Of a stretch of 64,000 bases of DNA, positions 38,171-46,371 are shown one piece after another. Source of the stretch: Phytohabitans flavus (lineage in GTDB: Bacteria > Actinomycetota > Actinomycetes > Mycobacteriales > Micromonosporaceae); assembly GCF_011764545.1 (NCBI RefSeq), contig NZ_AP022870.1, positions 2,154,001-2,218,000 on the forward strand, in the 5' to 3' direction. Under the pieces are notes generated by a model. The model was not told the DNA's origin. It was given only the letters and a program-made list of their open reading frames with translations, and did no database searches. Made by a program: the position numbers and the translations under genes. Each line of letters opens with the position of its first letter. Within the stretch, counting starts at the first letter, position 1.

Positions 38171-41131
38171 GTGCGCGCTCCGAGAGCCTGGCTGGCCGCT
38201 GCCGTCACCGCCGTCCTGCTCGCCCCGGTCGCCCCCGCCCGGGCGGCCGAGCCGCCGTACCCGCGGGGGTCGAGCCAAGGAGCCCGGGCGGCCGAGCCGG
38301 CATACCCCTTCCGCGACCCTGACCTCCCCCTCGCCGCGCGGATCGACGACCTCGTCGGCCGCCTCACCCCGGCGGAGAAGATCTCGCTGCTGCACCAGTA
38401 CCAGCCGGCGATCCCGCGCCTCGACATCGGCGCGTTCCGCACCGGCACCGAGGCCCTCCACGGCGTCGCGTGGCTCGGCGAGGCGACCGTCTTTCCACAG
38501 GCCATTGGGCTGTCCACAACCTGGGACCCGGAGCTGATCCGGCGGGTCGGCGGCGCGGTGGGGCAGGAGGCCCGCGGCTTCCACGCCCAGGACCCCGCCA
38601 ACAACGGCCTCAACGTCTGGGCTCCGGTCGTCAACCTGCTGCGCGACCCGCGCTGGGGCCGCAACGAGGAGGGGTACTCCGAGGACCCGTACCTCACCGG
38701 CGTCATGTCCACCGCGTACGCGCGCGGCCTCGCCGGCGACCACCCCACCTACCTGCGGACCGCGCCGACGCTCAAGCACTACCTGGCCAACAACAACGAG
38801 GTACTCCGGGACACCACGTCCTCGGTGCTCCCACCCCGGCTACTGCACGACTACGAGTACGCGGCGTTCCGCCCCGCGATCGAGGCTGGCGCGGCGACCG
38901 GCGTGATGACGTCGTACAACCTCGTCAACGGGCGACCCGCCACTGTGGAGCCATCTCTCGACGCCGAGGTGCGCACCTGGACCGACCGCGACCTGATGGT
39001 GGTCAGCGACGCGTACGCGCCCGGCAACCTGACCGGGCCGCAGGCCTACTACACCACGCAGGCGGAGGCGAACGCGGCCGCGGTCCAGGCCGGCATCGAC
39101 AGCTTCACCCAGGACGGCAACAGCCCCGCGTCCACGGTGGCCGCCCTCACCTCGGCCACCGAGCAGGGGCTGCTGCCGTGGTCCGAAGTGGACGACGCGC
39201 TGCGGCACATCTTCTCGATTCGGTTCCGGCTGGGAGAGTTCGACCCGCCGGGGCGCAACCCGTACGCGGCCATCACGCCGGACGTCATCGACTCGCCCGA
39301 GCACCGCCGGCTGGCCCGCGAGGCCGCCGACGCGCAGCTCGTACTCCTAAAGAACGCCCGGGGCGCGCTGCCGCTGTCGCCGTCGAAGGCGCGCCGGGTC
39401 GCGGTCGTCGGCCCGCTCGCCGACACCGTCTACACCGACTGGTACAGCGGCACGCCGCCCTACACCGTCACGCCGCGCCAGGGCATCACGTCCCGGCTCG
39501 GCGCCGGCGCCACCGTCGTCGGCGACGAAGGCGTGGACCGGATCGCGCTGCGCGACGTCGCCACCGGTGCGTACGTCACGGCCACCGGCACCACCGACGC
39601 GGACGCGGTGACCGTGGGCGGTACGGGGGCCGGCGAGGCGGCGCAGTTCGACGTCTTCGACTGGGGCGAGGGCCTGCTCACGTTGCGCAGCGCGGCGAAC
39701 GGGCGCTACCTCGGGTACAACTGGGGGCCGTTCGTCACGCGGGACGCCCAGCCCAACGGGTGGTACGTGCAGCAGCAGTTCAAACTGGAGGGTCAGCCGG
39801 ACGGCACCTACGCGATCCGGTACGCCGGCTACGAGACCCGCGAGCCGTGGTTTCCGCCGAACCGGTACCTGACCGTCGACTCAGACGGGCGGCTGGCGCT
39901 CGGCGCACCGACGGCGGCGACCGCGGCGCGGTTCGCGAAGGAGGTCGTGCGCGCCGGTACCGACAGCGCTGTCGCGGCCGCCACCGGCGCGGACGTCGCG
40001 ATCGTCGTGGTCGGCAGCATGCCTGCCATCAACGGCCGGGAGACCAACGACCGCGTCTCCACCGCGCTCGCGCCGGGCCAGGCCGCGCTCGTCAAGGCGG
40101 TCCGCGCGGCCAACCCCAACACGGTCGTGGTGCTGGAGAACTCCTATCCCACCACCGTCGCCTGGGAGCAGGCGAACGTGCCGGCGATCCTGTGGACAAG
40201 CCACGCTGGGCAGGAGACCGGGAACGCGGTGGCCGGCGCGCTCTTCGGCGACACCAACCCGAGCGGGCGGCTCACGCAGACCTGGTACCGCTCCGACGCC
40301 GAGCTGCCGAGCATCCTCGACTACGACATCGCCAAGACCGGCATGACGTACCTCTACCACCGGGGCACGCCGCTGTACCCATTCGGGTACGGGCTGAGCT
40401 ACACGACGTTCGGGTACTCGCCGCTCCGGGTGGACGCGAACGGTGTCTCGCTCGACGTGACCAACACCGGTCGGCGGTCCGGTGTGGAGACGGTCCAGCT
40501 GTACACCCACTTTGGACGGTCGCGGGCTGAGCAGCCGCTCAAGCAGCTGCGCGGCTTCGCCCGGGTGTCGCTGGCGCCAGGGGAGACGAAGTCCGTGCGG
40601 ATCCCGCTGCGCGCCGGCGATCTGTCCTACTGGGACGTGACGCGGAGCCGGCCGGTGGTGGAGAGCGGCACCTACGACATCCTCGTCGGCGCCTCGGCCA
40701 CCGACATCCGGCGCATCGCGACGCTGAAGGTGAAGGGCGAGACGATCCCGCCGCGGAGCTTCCGCGCGCCGGTCGCCGCCTGGACGTTCGACGACTACTC
40801 GGGCACGACGCTCGTGGACACCACGAAGGCCGCCGGCACGGCTGTCGCCGCGACGGCGGCGGGGCAGTGGGTCCGGTACTCCGATGTGGACCTCGGCGGC
40901 GGACCCGGGCAGGCGACGGTGCGCGCGTCGTCCGACGCGCCGGCCGGCATCGAGATCCGCCTCGACCATCCCACCCGCGGCCGGCTGCTCGGCACGATCG
41001 CCGTGCCCGCCACCGGCGGCCGGTACGCGTGGACGGAGGTCTCCGCGGCGCTGCGGCGCACCGGCGGCCGCCACGACGTCTACCTCGTCTTCACCGCCCC
41101 CGCCCGCCTGGACACCGTCCGCTTGTCTTGA
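38171..41131 (+). CDS. Secreted GH3 glycoside hydrolase (beta-glucosidase/beta-xylosidase type) with C-terminal carbohydrate-binding domain
   Basis: About 986 residues from GTG 38171, which gives a textbook Sec signal peptide (RAPRAWLAAAVTAVLLAPVA ending in ARA). ATG 38120 is an alternative start; neither has a clear ribosome site. The GH3 N-terminal barrel has GTEALHGVAWLG and the nucleophile Asp in DLMVVSDAYAPG (about residue 280). The GH3 C domain is split by an inserted beta-trefoil/fascin-like module (ATGAYVTATG, then GLLTLRSAANGRYLGYNWG). A fibronectin-III-like domain (LKQLRGFARVSLAPGETKSV) and a CBM6-like domain (about the last 130 residues) follow. It probably releases the sugars that the divergent importer takes up. 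Confidence 0.92.
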   Translation: MRAPRAWLAAAVTAVLLAPVAPARAAEPPYPRGSSQGARAAEPAYPFRDPDLPLAARIDDLVGRLTPAEKISLLHQYQPAIPRLDIGAFRTGTEALHGVAWLGEATVFPQAIGLSTTWDPELIRRVGGAVGQEARGFHAQDPANNGLNVWAPVVNLLRDPRWGRNEEGYSEDPYLTGVMSTAYARGLAGDHPTYLRTAPTLKHYLANNNEVLRDTTSSVLPPRLLHDYEYAAFRPAIEAGAATGVMTSYNLVNGRPATVEPSLDAEVRTWTDRDLMVVSDAYAPGNLTGPQAYYTTQAEANAAAVQAGIDSFTQDGNSPASTVAALTSATEQGLLPWSEVDDALRHIFSIRFRLGEFDPPGRNPYAAITPDVIDSPEHRRLAREAADAQLVLLKNARGALPLSPSKARRVAVVGPLADTVYTDWYSGTPPYTVTPRQGITSRLGAGATVVGDEGVDRIALRDVATGAYVTATGTTDADAVTVGGTGAGEAAQFDVFDWGEGLLTLRSAANGRYLGYNWGPFVTRDAQPNGWYVQQQFKLEGQPDGTYAIRYAGYETREPWFPPNRYLTVDSDGRLALGAPTAATAARFAKEVVRAGTDSAVAAATGADVAIVVVGSMPAINGRETNDRVSTALAPGQAALVKAVRAANPNTVVVLENSYPTTVAWEQANVPAILWTSHAGQETGNAVAGALFGDTNPSGRLTQTWYRSDAELPSILDYDIAKTGMTYLYHRGTPLYPFGYGLSYTTFGYSPLRVDANGVSLDVTNTGRRSGVETVQLYTHFGRSRAEQPLKQLRGFARVSLAPGETKSVRIPLRAGDLSYWDVTRSRPVVESGTYDILVGASATDIRRIATLKVKGETIPPRSFRAPVAAWTFDDYSGTTLVDTTKAAGTAVAATAAGQWVRYSDVDLGGGPGQATVRASSDAPAGIEIRLDHPTRGRLLGTIAVPATGGRYAWTEVSAALRRTGGRHDVYLVFTAPARLDTVRLS

Positions 41132-41149
41132 GAGGGTGCTTCGGCCTTA

Positions 41150-41174
41150 TGTCCTGGATGAAAGATCCAGGACA
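41150..41174 (+). terminator. Probable terminator of the GH3 gene
   Basis: TGTCCTGGAT and ATCCAGGACA form a perfect 10-base stem with the loop GAAAG, 18 bases after the GH3 stop, followed by TTGGG. Confidence 0.55.
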
Positions 41175-41176
41175 TT

Positions 41177-41235
41177 GGGCTACCGCGGCGTCCGTCGTGG
41201 TCCAGACCGTCGCTCCCGCGGCCTCACCCTTCGCG
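41177..41235 (-). repeat. Dispersed palindromic intergenic repeat, copy E
   Basis: Reverse-orientation, more diverged copy of the element at 2077-2138 (GGTCCAGACC in place of GGTCCGGACC). It is most like copy F at 51401: the two share extra flanking sequence (GGTGAGCTTGCC on the proximal side), so E and F form an inverted pair of about 100 bases around the 42-50 kb cluster. Confidence 0.8.
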
Positions 41236-41383
41236 GTTGGCAAGCTCACCCCCTGGGCCGTGGCCGGCCGCCCCCGACCGTCGCTTCCGGGTACGCGGTC
41301 CAAGCTCTCGAGCTGGGCGCGTGGATGCGCCCAGCATGTAGCGGCGAAGCTCCCGGTCCGAGGCCGTGGTCGTGGGTCTGCGG

Positions 41384-41727
41384 CTGGGCGCGTCCATGCG
41401 CCCAGGTCGAGAGCTCGCGGAAACGGGAACCCGCGCGGGGTTGGGCTTGGACCGCGGACCCGGCAGTGCCTGGGCGCGTCCATGCGCCCAGGTCGAGAGC
41501 TCGCGGAAACGGGAACCCGCGCGGGGTTGGGCTTGGACCGCGGACCCGGCAGTGCCTGGGCGCGTCCACGCGCCTAGGTCGACAGCTCGCGGAGACAGGA
41601 ACCCTTGCGGGGTTGGGCTTGGGCCGCGGACCCGGCAGCGGCTGGGCGCGACCACGCGCCCAGCTCGAGAGCTCGCGGAAACGGGAACCCCCACGGGCCT
41701 GGGCTTGGACCGCGGACCCGGCAGTGG
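41384..41727 (+). repeat. Tandem array, four copies of an 86-base unit
   Basis: Units start at 41384, 41470, 41556 and 41642, exactly 86 bases apart. Each opens with the hairpin CTGGGCGC, then GCGCCCAG, and ends in GGCTTGGACCGCGGACCCGG. A degenerate partial unit precedes the array at about 41312. The first two copies are nearly identical and the third and fourth diverge. 86 is not a multiple of three and there are no spacers, so this is neither coding nor CRISPR. The end of the unit recurs singly at 51257-51282. Confidence 0.88.
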
Positions 41728-41822
41728 AGGTCGGGGATCTCGGCGAGCGCCAGCGAGCCGCCGACCGGAGCGGTGCCCGCGGGAGCATACGGTCTGCGAC
41801 TGAAGCGGACCGGGGAAAATGC
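41687..41822 (+). repeat. Left inverted block flanking the SLS-like cluster
   Basis: About 136 bases, from GGGAACCCCC to GGACCGGGGAAAA, match the reverse complement of 50747-50880 at roughly 85 percent by eye. Shared words include GATCTCGGCGAGCGC, GCGAGCCGCCGACC and TGCCCGCGGGAGCATACGG. It partly overlaps the last 86-base unit. Confidence 0.8.
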
Positions 41823-41868
41823 CCATCTCACGGAATCTGAATCTGCGACCCTGAGCGCGAAAGGTGTC

Positions 41869-42410
41869 CTAACGCGACAGTGGCTTGTGGTAGATGACGA
41901 AGTCGCACGGCGTGGCCAGCAGCGGTGCCAGCGCGGCGTAGTCGTCGGCGAAGTCGGCGGTGCGCACGGGCAGGTAGCCGATGCGGGTGTACCACTCGTG
42001 CAGGAACTGCTTGACCGGGTGCGTCCAGTCGCGCGGCCACAGCAGCTCCAGCTGCATCGTCGCGAGCCCCTGCTCCCGCGCCCACCCCTCGGCGAAGTCG
42101 ACAAGCCGCCGCCCCAGCCCGATCCCGCGATGGTCGGGGCTGGCGACGAGCATGCCGAACTCGCCCTCGCCGCTGGCCAGGCGCTGCACCCGCACCGCAC
42201 CGACAAGCGTGCCGTCGAGGTGAGCCACGGCCAGCTCGCCGGCGCGCACGATGGCGGCCAGCTCCTCGGGCTGGTCCGCTCGGCACCCTCGCGCCAGATG
42301 CCCTTCTCGGCGTCGGCGTACACCCGGTTGACGAGGTCGGTGGCCCGCGCCAGGAACGTGCCGTCGCCGGCCGCGGCCGGTGGCAGCAGGGAGATCTCTA
42401 CCAGCGTCAC
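41869..42410 (-). CDS. GNAT N-acetyltransferase, last gene of the SLS-like operon (apparent frameshift)
   Basis: About 180 residues after restoring one base near 42268 (plus-strand GGG run). The protein begins MTLVEISLLPPAAAGDGTFL and continues AEKGIWREGAERTSPEELAA. It then shows the GNAT core EFGMLVASPDHRGIGLGRRL (acetyl-CoA loop HRGIGLG) and PVKQFLHEWYTRIGYLPVR. The start GTG 42410 overlaps the methyltransferase stop (GTGA). In goadsporin biosynthesis an acetyltransferase caps the peptide N-terminus; a similar tailoring or self-protection role is possible but inferred. Confidence 0.85.
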
Positions 42411-43219
42411 CCGGCCATGGTGCCATGGTGGTGCCGGTCGAGGGCCACCACGCCGTCGACGAGCGCGCGGCTGGACGTGCCGGTGGCGGGGCCGTACCGG
42501 GGTCGCGACACCGGCAGGGCCCGGTAGCCCACCACCTGCCAGCCCGGCGCCTCCAGCGGGGCGAGGGAGTCGATGCCGAAGAGCGCCAGCCCGCCCGGCA
42601 CCCGCTGGGCGATCGCCTGCATCTGCTTGGCGGAGCCCTCGCTCACGATGTCGGCGAGCCAGTGCACGACGGCGGGACGGCGCGCGAGCGTACCGGCCAG
42701 CGCGGTGACCGCCACCGCGGGCAGGTACACAAGCAGGCCTTCGGTCACCACGATCACCGCGCCTGAGTGTCCGGCCTCGTCCAGGACGGCGGTCAGCGCG
42801 GTCTCGTCGCGGACGTCGAGCCCGACCCGGCGCACCGGACAGCTCGGCTGCCGCCCGCGCAGAACCCGGGTCTTGAGCTCGACGACGGCCGGGTCGTCGG
42901 CCTCGACAAGCTCGCGGAATCCGGACAGGTCCAGCCGGTATGGCCTCGTGCAGAAGCCGGCGCCGAGGTTTACCACCGCCGCCCCCGGCCATCTGTCCAG
43001 CGCCGCGACGAGCATCTTGTCGATCAGCACGGTGCGGCCGACGACCTCGTCGACACCGGCGTCGGCGAGGCGCGCGACCTGTGCGTCGGCGCCGCTGGGC
43101 GCGAACAGCTCGGCGAACGGGTCCGACAGTCGCGGGTTCGGACGGCGGCTCTCCGCCGCCCGGCAGGCCGCCGCGGCGTACGCGGTGGCCTGCACGCTCT
43201 GGTCGACCAGCGGGTTCAC
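42407..43219 (-). CDS. Leucine-carboxyl-methyltransferase-family SAM methyltransferase
   Basis: A 270-residue enzyme of the LCM/PPM methyltransferase family. Motif I is VVNLGAGFCTRPYRLDLSGF (family form NLGAGxDTRxYRL), followed by ELVEADDPAVVELKTRVL and IVVTEGLLVYLP, the conserved EGLLxYL block. The family usually methylates carboxylates or phenols. Start GTG 43219 overlaps the permease stop (GTGA). Being inside the operon, it may methylate the modified peptide, by analogy with methyltransferases in other azole-peptide clusters. Confidence 0.88.
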   Translation of the reverse strand: MNPLVDQSVQATAYAAAACRAAESRRPNPRLSDPFAELFAPSGADAQVARLADAGVDEVVGRTVLIDKMLVAALDRWPGAAVVNLGAGFCTRPYRLDLSGFRELVEADDPAVVELKTRVLRGRQPSCPVRRVGLDVRDETALTAVLDEAGHSGAVIVVTEGLLVYLPAVAVTALAGTLARRPAVVHWLADIVSEGSAKQMQAIAQRVPGGLALFGIDSLAPLEAPGWQVVGYRALPVSRPRYGPATGTSSRALVDGVVALDRHHHGTMAG

Positions 43220-43950
43220 TCCCAACGGAACAGTCGGGCGGCGGCCGCGGCGCAGATCACGATGGTGCCGCCCAGCACGGCGAGGGAGACGCCGATCGAG
43301 TCACCTCGGTCGAGCCAGGCCCATTGCAGCGACTCGATCGCATAGGTCAGCGGGAGCGCGTCGCTGATCTTCCGCATCCAGCCCGGCATCAGCTCGAGCG
43401 GGACGGTGGCGCCGGTCAGGAAGATCATCGGGAAGTACACAAGGTTGGCGATCACCAGGGCCGCCTGCTCGTCGCGGGCGACCGAGGCGATGAGCAGGCC
43501 GATGCCGAACATGGCGGCGCCGGACAGCAGCGCGATGCCGGCGAACGCGAACGGGCGGGCCGGCGGGTGCAGCCCGAAGACGAGCGTGCCCACCACGATG
43601 AGCAGGGATATGCCCACCACGCAGATCACGATGTTGACCAGCAGCTGCGCGGTGAGGAACGCGCTGGGCTGGGCCGGGGTGGCGCGGAGCCGGCGCAGGA
43701 ACCCGCGGGAGCGGTACTCGACCATGCCGAGCGGGAAGCTCATCAGCCCGGCGACGGCGAGGACGAGACCGACGTACGCGGGTACGGAGACGTCGACGGT
43801 GCCGAGGCCGTCCCACAGGTCGGACGGGTCGTTGCCGTAGATGCCGCCGAAGATGCCCAGCACCATGACCGGGAACACGAGGCCGAAGAACATCGGCGGG
43901 AAGTTCCGCAGCATGCGCTTCGACTCGAACGCCAGCACGTTAGGAAACAT
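43216..43950 (-). CDS. ABC-2 type transporter permease of the SLS-like operon
   Basis: A 244-residue membrane protein with six hydrophobic segments (LVFPVMVLGIFGGIYGN, AYVGLVLAVAGLMSFPLGMV, VNIVICVVGISLLIVVGTLV and others). It contains the ABC-2 pattern EYRSRGFLRRLRATP and MIFLTGATVPLELMPGWMRK. It overlaps the ATPase gene by 11 bases. With the ATPase it would form a drug/peptide exporter, in the position of SagH/SagI in the streptolysin S operon; only one permease is present here, so a homodimer is likely. Confidence 0.9.
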   Translation of the reverse strand: MFPNVLAFESKRMLRNFPPMFFGLVFPVMVLGIFGGIYGNDPSDLWDGLGTVDVSVPAYVGLVLAVAGLMSFPLGMVEYRSRGFLRRLRATPAQPSAFLTAQLLVNIVICVVGISLLIVVGTLVFGLHPPARPFAFAGIALLSGAAMFGIGLLIASVARDEQAALVIANLVYFPMIFLTGATVPLELMPGWMRKISDALPLTYAIESLQWAWLDRGDSIGVSLAVLGGTIVICAAAAARLFRWE

Positions 43951-44902
43951 TGACGTTGTCCGCTTCGCTCGCGGCCGATCCGGCGGCCTGTCCGGTCAGA
44001 TTGAGGTACGCGTCGTCGAGCGAGGCCGGCAGGTCCCGAGGAGTGCTGCCGTGCTCGGCAAGCACCCGGTCGACCTCGGCCCGGCGCGCCGGCTGTACGT
44101 CGAGGAGCAGCCGCTGCCCGGCGACGCGTACCTGCACGCCGGCCCCGAGCGCGGTGAGGCTGTCGCGCAGCTCGCGGTTGCCGCCGGACCCGTCGAGCAC
44201 GAGCCGGGCCGCGTCGCCGGCGTGCTCGCGGATCAGCTCACTCGGCGTGCCGGTGGCCACGATGCGGCCCTTGAGCAGCACGTTGACCCGGTCGCAGAGG
44301 TACTCGACCTCCTCCATGTAGTGCGAGGTGATCACGATGGTGAGGCCCTCGTCGTTGCGGCGGCGCAGCTCGTCCCAGACCACACGGCGGGCGGCGGGGT
44401 CCAGCCCGTTGGTGAGCTCGTCGAGGAAGACCACCTGCGGGTTGTTCACGAGTGCCAGTACCAGTGAGAGGCGCTGCTGCTGACCGCCGGAGAGCTTGAC
44501 GACCTGGCTGCGCCGCTGCTCGCTCAGGCCGAACCGGTCGAGCAGCTCGCGGTGGTCGGCCGGGTCGGGGTAGAACGACGCGAAGAGGCGGCACATCTCC
44601 TCGACGGTGGCCCGCGGCGGATACACCATCTGCTGGAGCTGGACCCCGGCGATGCGGGTCATCCGCGTGCGGTCGGTGACGGGGTCGAAGCCGCCGACCC
44701 GGATCGTGCCCCCAGCCGGCTTCCGTAGCCCTTCGATGCACGAAAGCAGCGAGGTCTTGCCCGAGCCGTTGGGGCCGATGAGGCCCACGACCTGGCCTTT
44801 CGTGGCGCTGAGGTCGACGCCGTCGACGGCCGTGAGATCACCGTACCGGACGGTGACGTCGCGGGCGTCGACGAATGGTCCGGATGCTGCTTGTTCAGTC
44901 AC
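43940..44902 (-). CDS. ABC transporter ATP-binding protein of the SLS-like operon
   Basis: A 320-residue ATPase. Walker A is GLIGPNGSGKTSLLSCIEGL, the Q loop LQQMVYPP, the signature LSGGQQQRLSLVLALVNNP and Walker B VVFLDELTNGLDP. A C-terminal extension of about 90 residues is typical of drug and peptide exporters of the DrrA/CcmA type. It occupies the position of SagG. Export of the mature peptide, possibly with self-immunity, is the likely role. Confidence 0.93.
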   Translation of the reverse strand: MTEQAASGPFVDARDVTVRYGDLTAVDGVDLSATKGQVVGLIGPNGSGKTSLLSCIEGLRKPAGGTIRVGGFDPVTDRTRMTRIAGVQLQQMVYPPRATVEEMCRLFASFYPDPADHRELLDRFGLSEQRRSQVVKLSGGQQQRLSLVLALVNNPQVVFLDELTNGLDPAARRVVWDELRRRNDEGLTIVITSHYMEEVEYLCDRVNVLLKGRIVATGTPSELIREHAGDAARLVLDGSGGNRELRDSLTALGAGVQVRVAGQRLLLDVQPARRAEVDRVLAEHGSTPRDLPASLDDAYLNLTGQAAGSAASEADNVNVS

Positions 44903-44917
44903 CGTTGTCGAGCCTCC

Positions 44918-45679
44918 TCATCGGGGCACCGCTGCCGCGACGGGAGCGGCCCGGCGCGCGCTGGTCTGGGTGTAGTACGCGGCGAACGAGGCGTGGACGG
45001 CGATCGCCGGGAGAACGCTGCCTTCGACGGCAACCAACAGCCCGCACACCACCGCGAGCACCACACTGGACAGTGCGAGCACGGTGGCCTGGAGGGCTGT
45101 CTCGGTGAGCAGCACCTGGCCGATGGTGAAGGCCGCGCCGCTGATCGCGATCGCCGCCCAGACCGGCGTGCCGGTGGCCAGGAGGCCGCCGAGGAAGACG
45201 CCGCGGAAGAAGAACTCCTCGACGACGGCGCTGGCCGCCGGAACGGCGTAGCGCCATTGCCGCGGCAGCGCGAGGATCTCGGTGATCCAGCGGACGCTGG
45301 AGACCGCGCCGGGCACGTCGATGCCGGGTCGCACGGTGTACAACGTGGACATCGCGAACGCGGTCAGCGCGCTGGCGCCGATCGCGGTGAGCAGCAGCAG
45401 GCCGACGCTGTGCGGGGTGACGTGCCACGCGAGCAGGCCGCCGAGGCCCAGGTCGCCGGCCCAGAGCAGGACGACCGAGGCCAGGATTCCACCGACCAGG
45501 TAGATCACGGTGCCCAGGACCGGGAAGACGTACTTGCTGGGCAGTCCGGTGCGGCCGGCGACCGCCATCCGGATCCGCTGGCGGGTGCGGTTGCGCCGGA
45601 AGGGCAGCCGGTACAGGGCGAGCCAGACCACGGTGGCGGCGAGCGCGATGGCGGTGAACACCACCCCGTCCCGGGTCAC
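44918..45679 (-). CDS. CPBP-family membrane protein, possibly inactive protease
   Basis: A 253-residue polytopic protein from GTG 45679, overlapping the previous gene's stop. Motif 1 EEFFFRG of CPBP glutamic-type proteases is intact. At motif 2, where FxxxH is expected, the sequence reads FTIGQ, so the histidine appears replaced by Gln. A later AVHASFAAYY segment carries the motif-3 histidine. It may be an immunity or scaffold protein rather than an active leader peptidase. SagE of streptolysin S belongs to the same superfamily. Confidence 0.82.
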   Translation of the reverse strand: MTRDGVVFTAIALAATVVWLALYRLPFRRNRTRQRIRMAVAGRTGLPSKYVFPVLGTVIYLVGGILASVVLLWAGDLGLGGLLAWHVTPHSVGLLLLTAIGASALTAFAMSTLYTVRPGIDVPGAVSSVRWITEILALPRQWRYAVPAASAVVEEFFFRGVFLGGLLATGTPVWAAIAISGAAFTIGQVLLTETALQATVLALSSVVLAVVCGLLVAVEGSVLPAIAVHASFAAYYTQTSARRAAPVAAAVPR

Positions 45680-46371
45680 GACGCCACCTTCCTGCGTGGC
45701 AGCAGGGTGAGCACGACGACGTTCTGGACCACGTGGGCCACGAGCGGCACCAGCACGTTGTGACCGCCGAGCAGGTAGAGCAGCCCGAACCCGACGCCGG
45801 TGACGGTCTTCTGCACGACGGTCATGGCGCCGAAGTACAGGTGGTTGAGCCCATACACGACAGCGGTAATCGCGAGCGCCGCCGCGGCCGGCCAGCCCAG
45901 GACGCCTTCCAGCAGGTGCAGTCCCACGCCGCGGAACAGCACCTCTTCCGCGGCGGCGGCGCCGACGGCGGCGAGCACCACCAGGGCCGACCCGCCGCCG
46001 GCGAGCCGGTGCAGCGCGATGCCGGCGAGCCGCCGGTGCCGGATGGCCAGCACCGCCGCGCCGACGGCCCACTCCAGCACCGGGGCGAGGAACCCGAAGG
46101 CGGCCGCGGCGGCGTACCAGTACCAATCGACCGACGACGTGAGATCCCACTCCATCGGCGCCAGTGTGGCGGCGAGTGCCGCCACCGCGATCAGCGCGAC
46201 CGCGAACGCCACCTGCCCCGTCACCGCGGGGTCGAGGCGGCGCGGCGCCGAGCTACGCGTACCGGTGCTGCCGCCGCCGACGACGCCCGCGAGGGTCAGC
46301 CGGAACGCCTGCGCCGGGAACGCCGTGCAGAGCAGGATCAGCACGCTAAGGCAGAGGGTGCGGGTGGTCAT
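45676..46371 (-). CDS. CPBP-family intramembrane protease, SagE-like
   Basis: A 231-residue polytopic membrane protein starting MTTRTLCLSVLILLCTAFPA. It keeps the CPBP signature: AAAEEVLFRG (EExxxR), VYGLNHLYFG (aromatic-xxxH) and VAHVVQNVV (HxxxN), so it is probably catalytically competent. By position after B-C-D genes it matches SagE, the presumed leader peptidase and/or immunity protein of streptolysin S. It starts inside the end of the YcaO gene (26-base overlap). Confidence 0.87.
   Translation of the reverse strand: MTTRTLCLSVLILLCTAFPAQAFRLTLAGVVGGGSTGTRSSAPRRLDPAVTGQVAFAVALIAVAALAATLAPMEWDLTSSVDWYWYAAAAAFGFLAPVLEWAVGAAVLAIRHRRLAGIALHRLAGGGSALVVLAAVGAAAAEEVLFRGVGLHLLEGVLGWPAAAALAITAVVYGLNHLYFGAMTVVQKTVTGVGFGLLYLLGGHNVLVPLVAHVVQNVVVLTLLPRRKVAS

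Noticed and set aside
41384..41727. CRISPR array
   Set aside because: The 86-base units are directly adjacent, with no unique spacers, and no cas gene is near.
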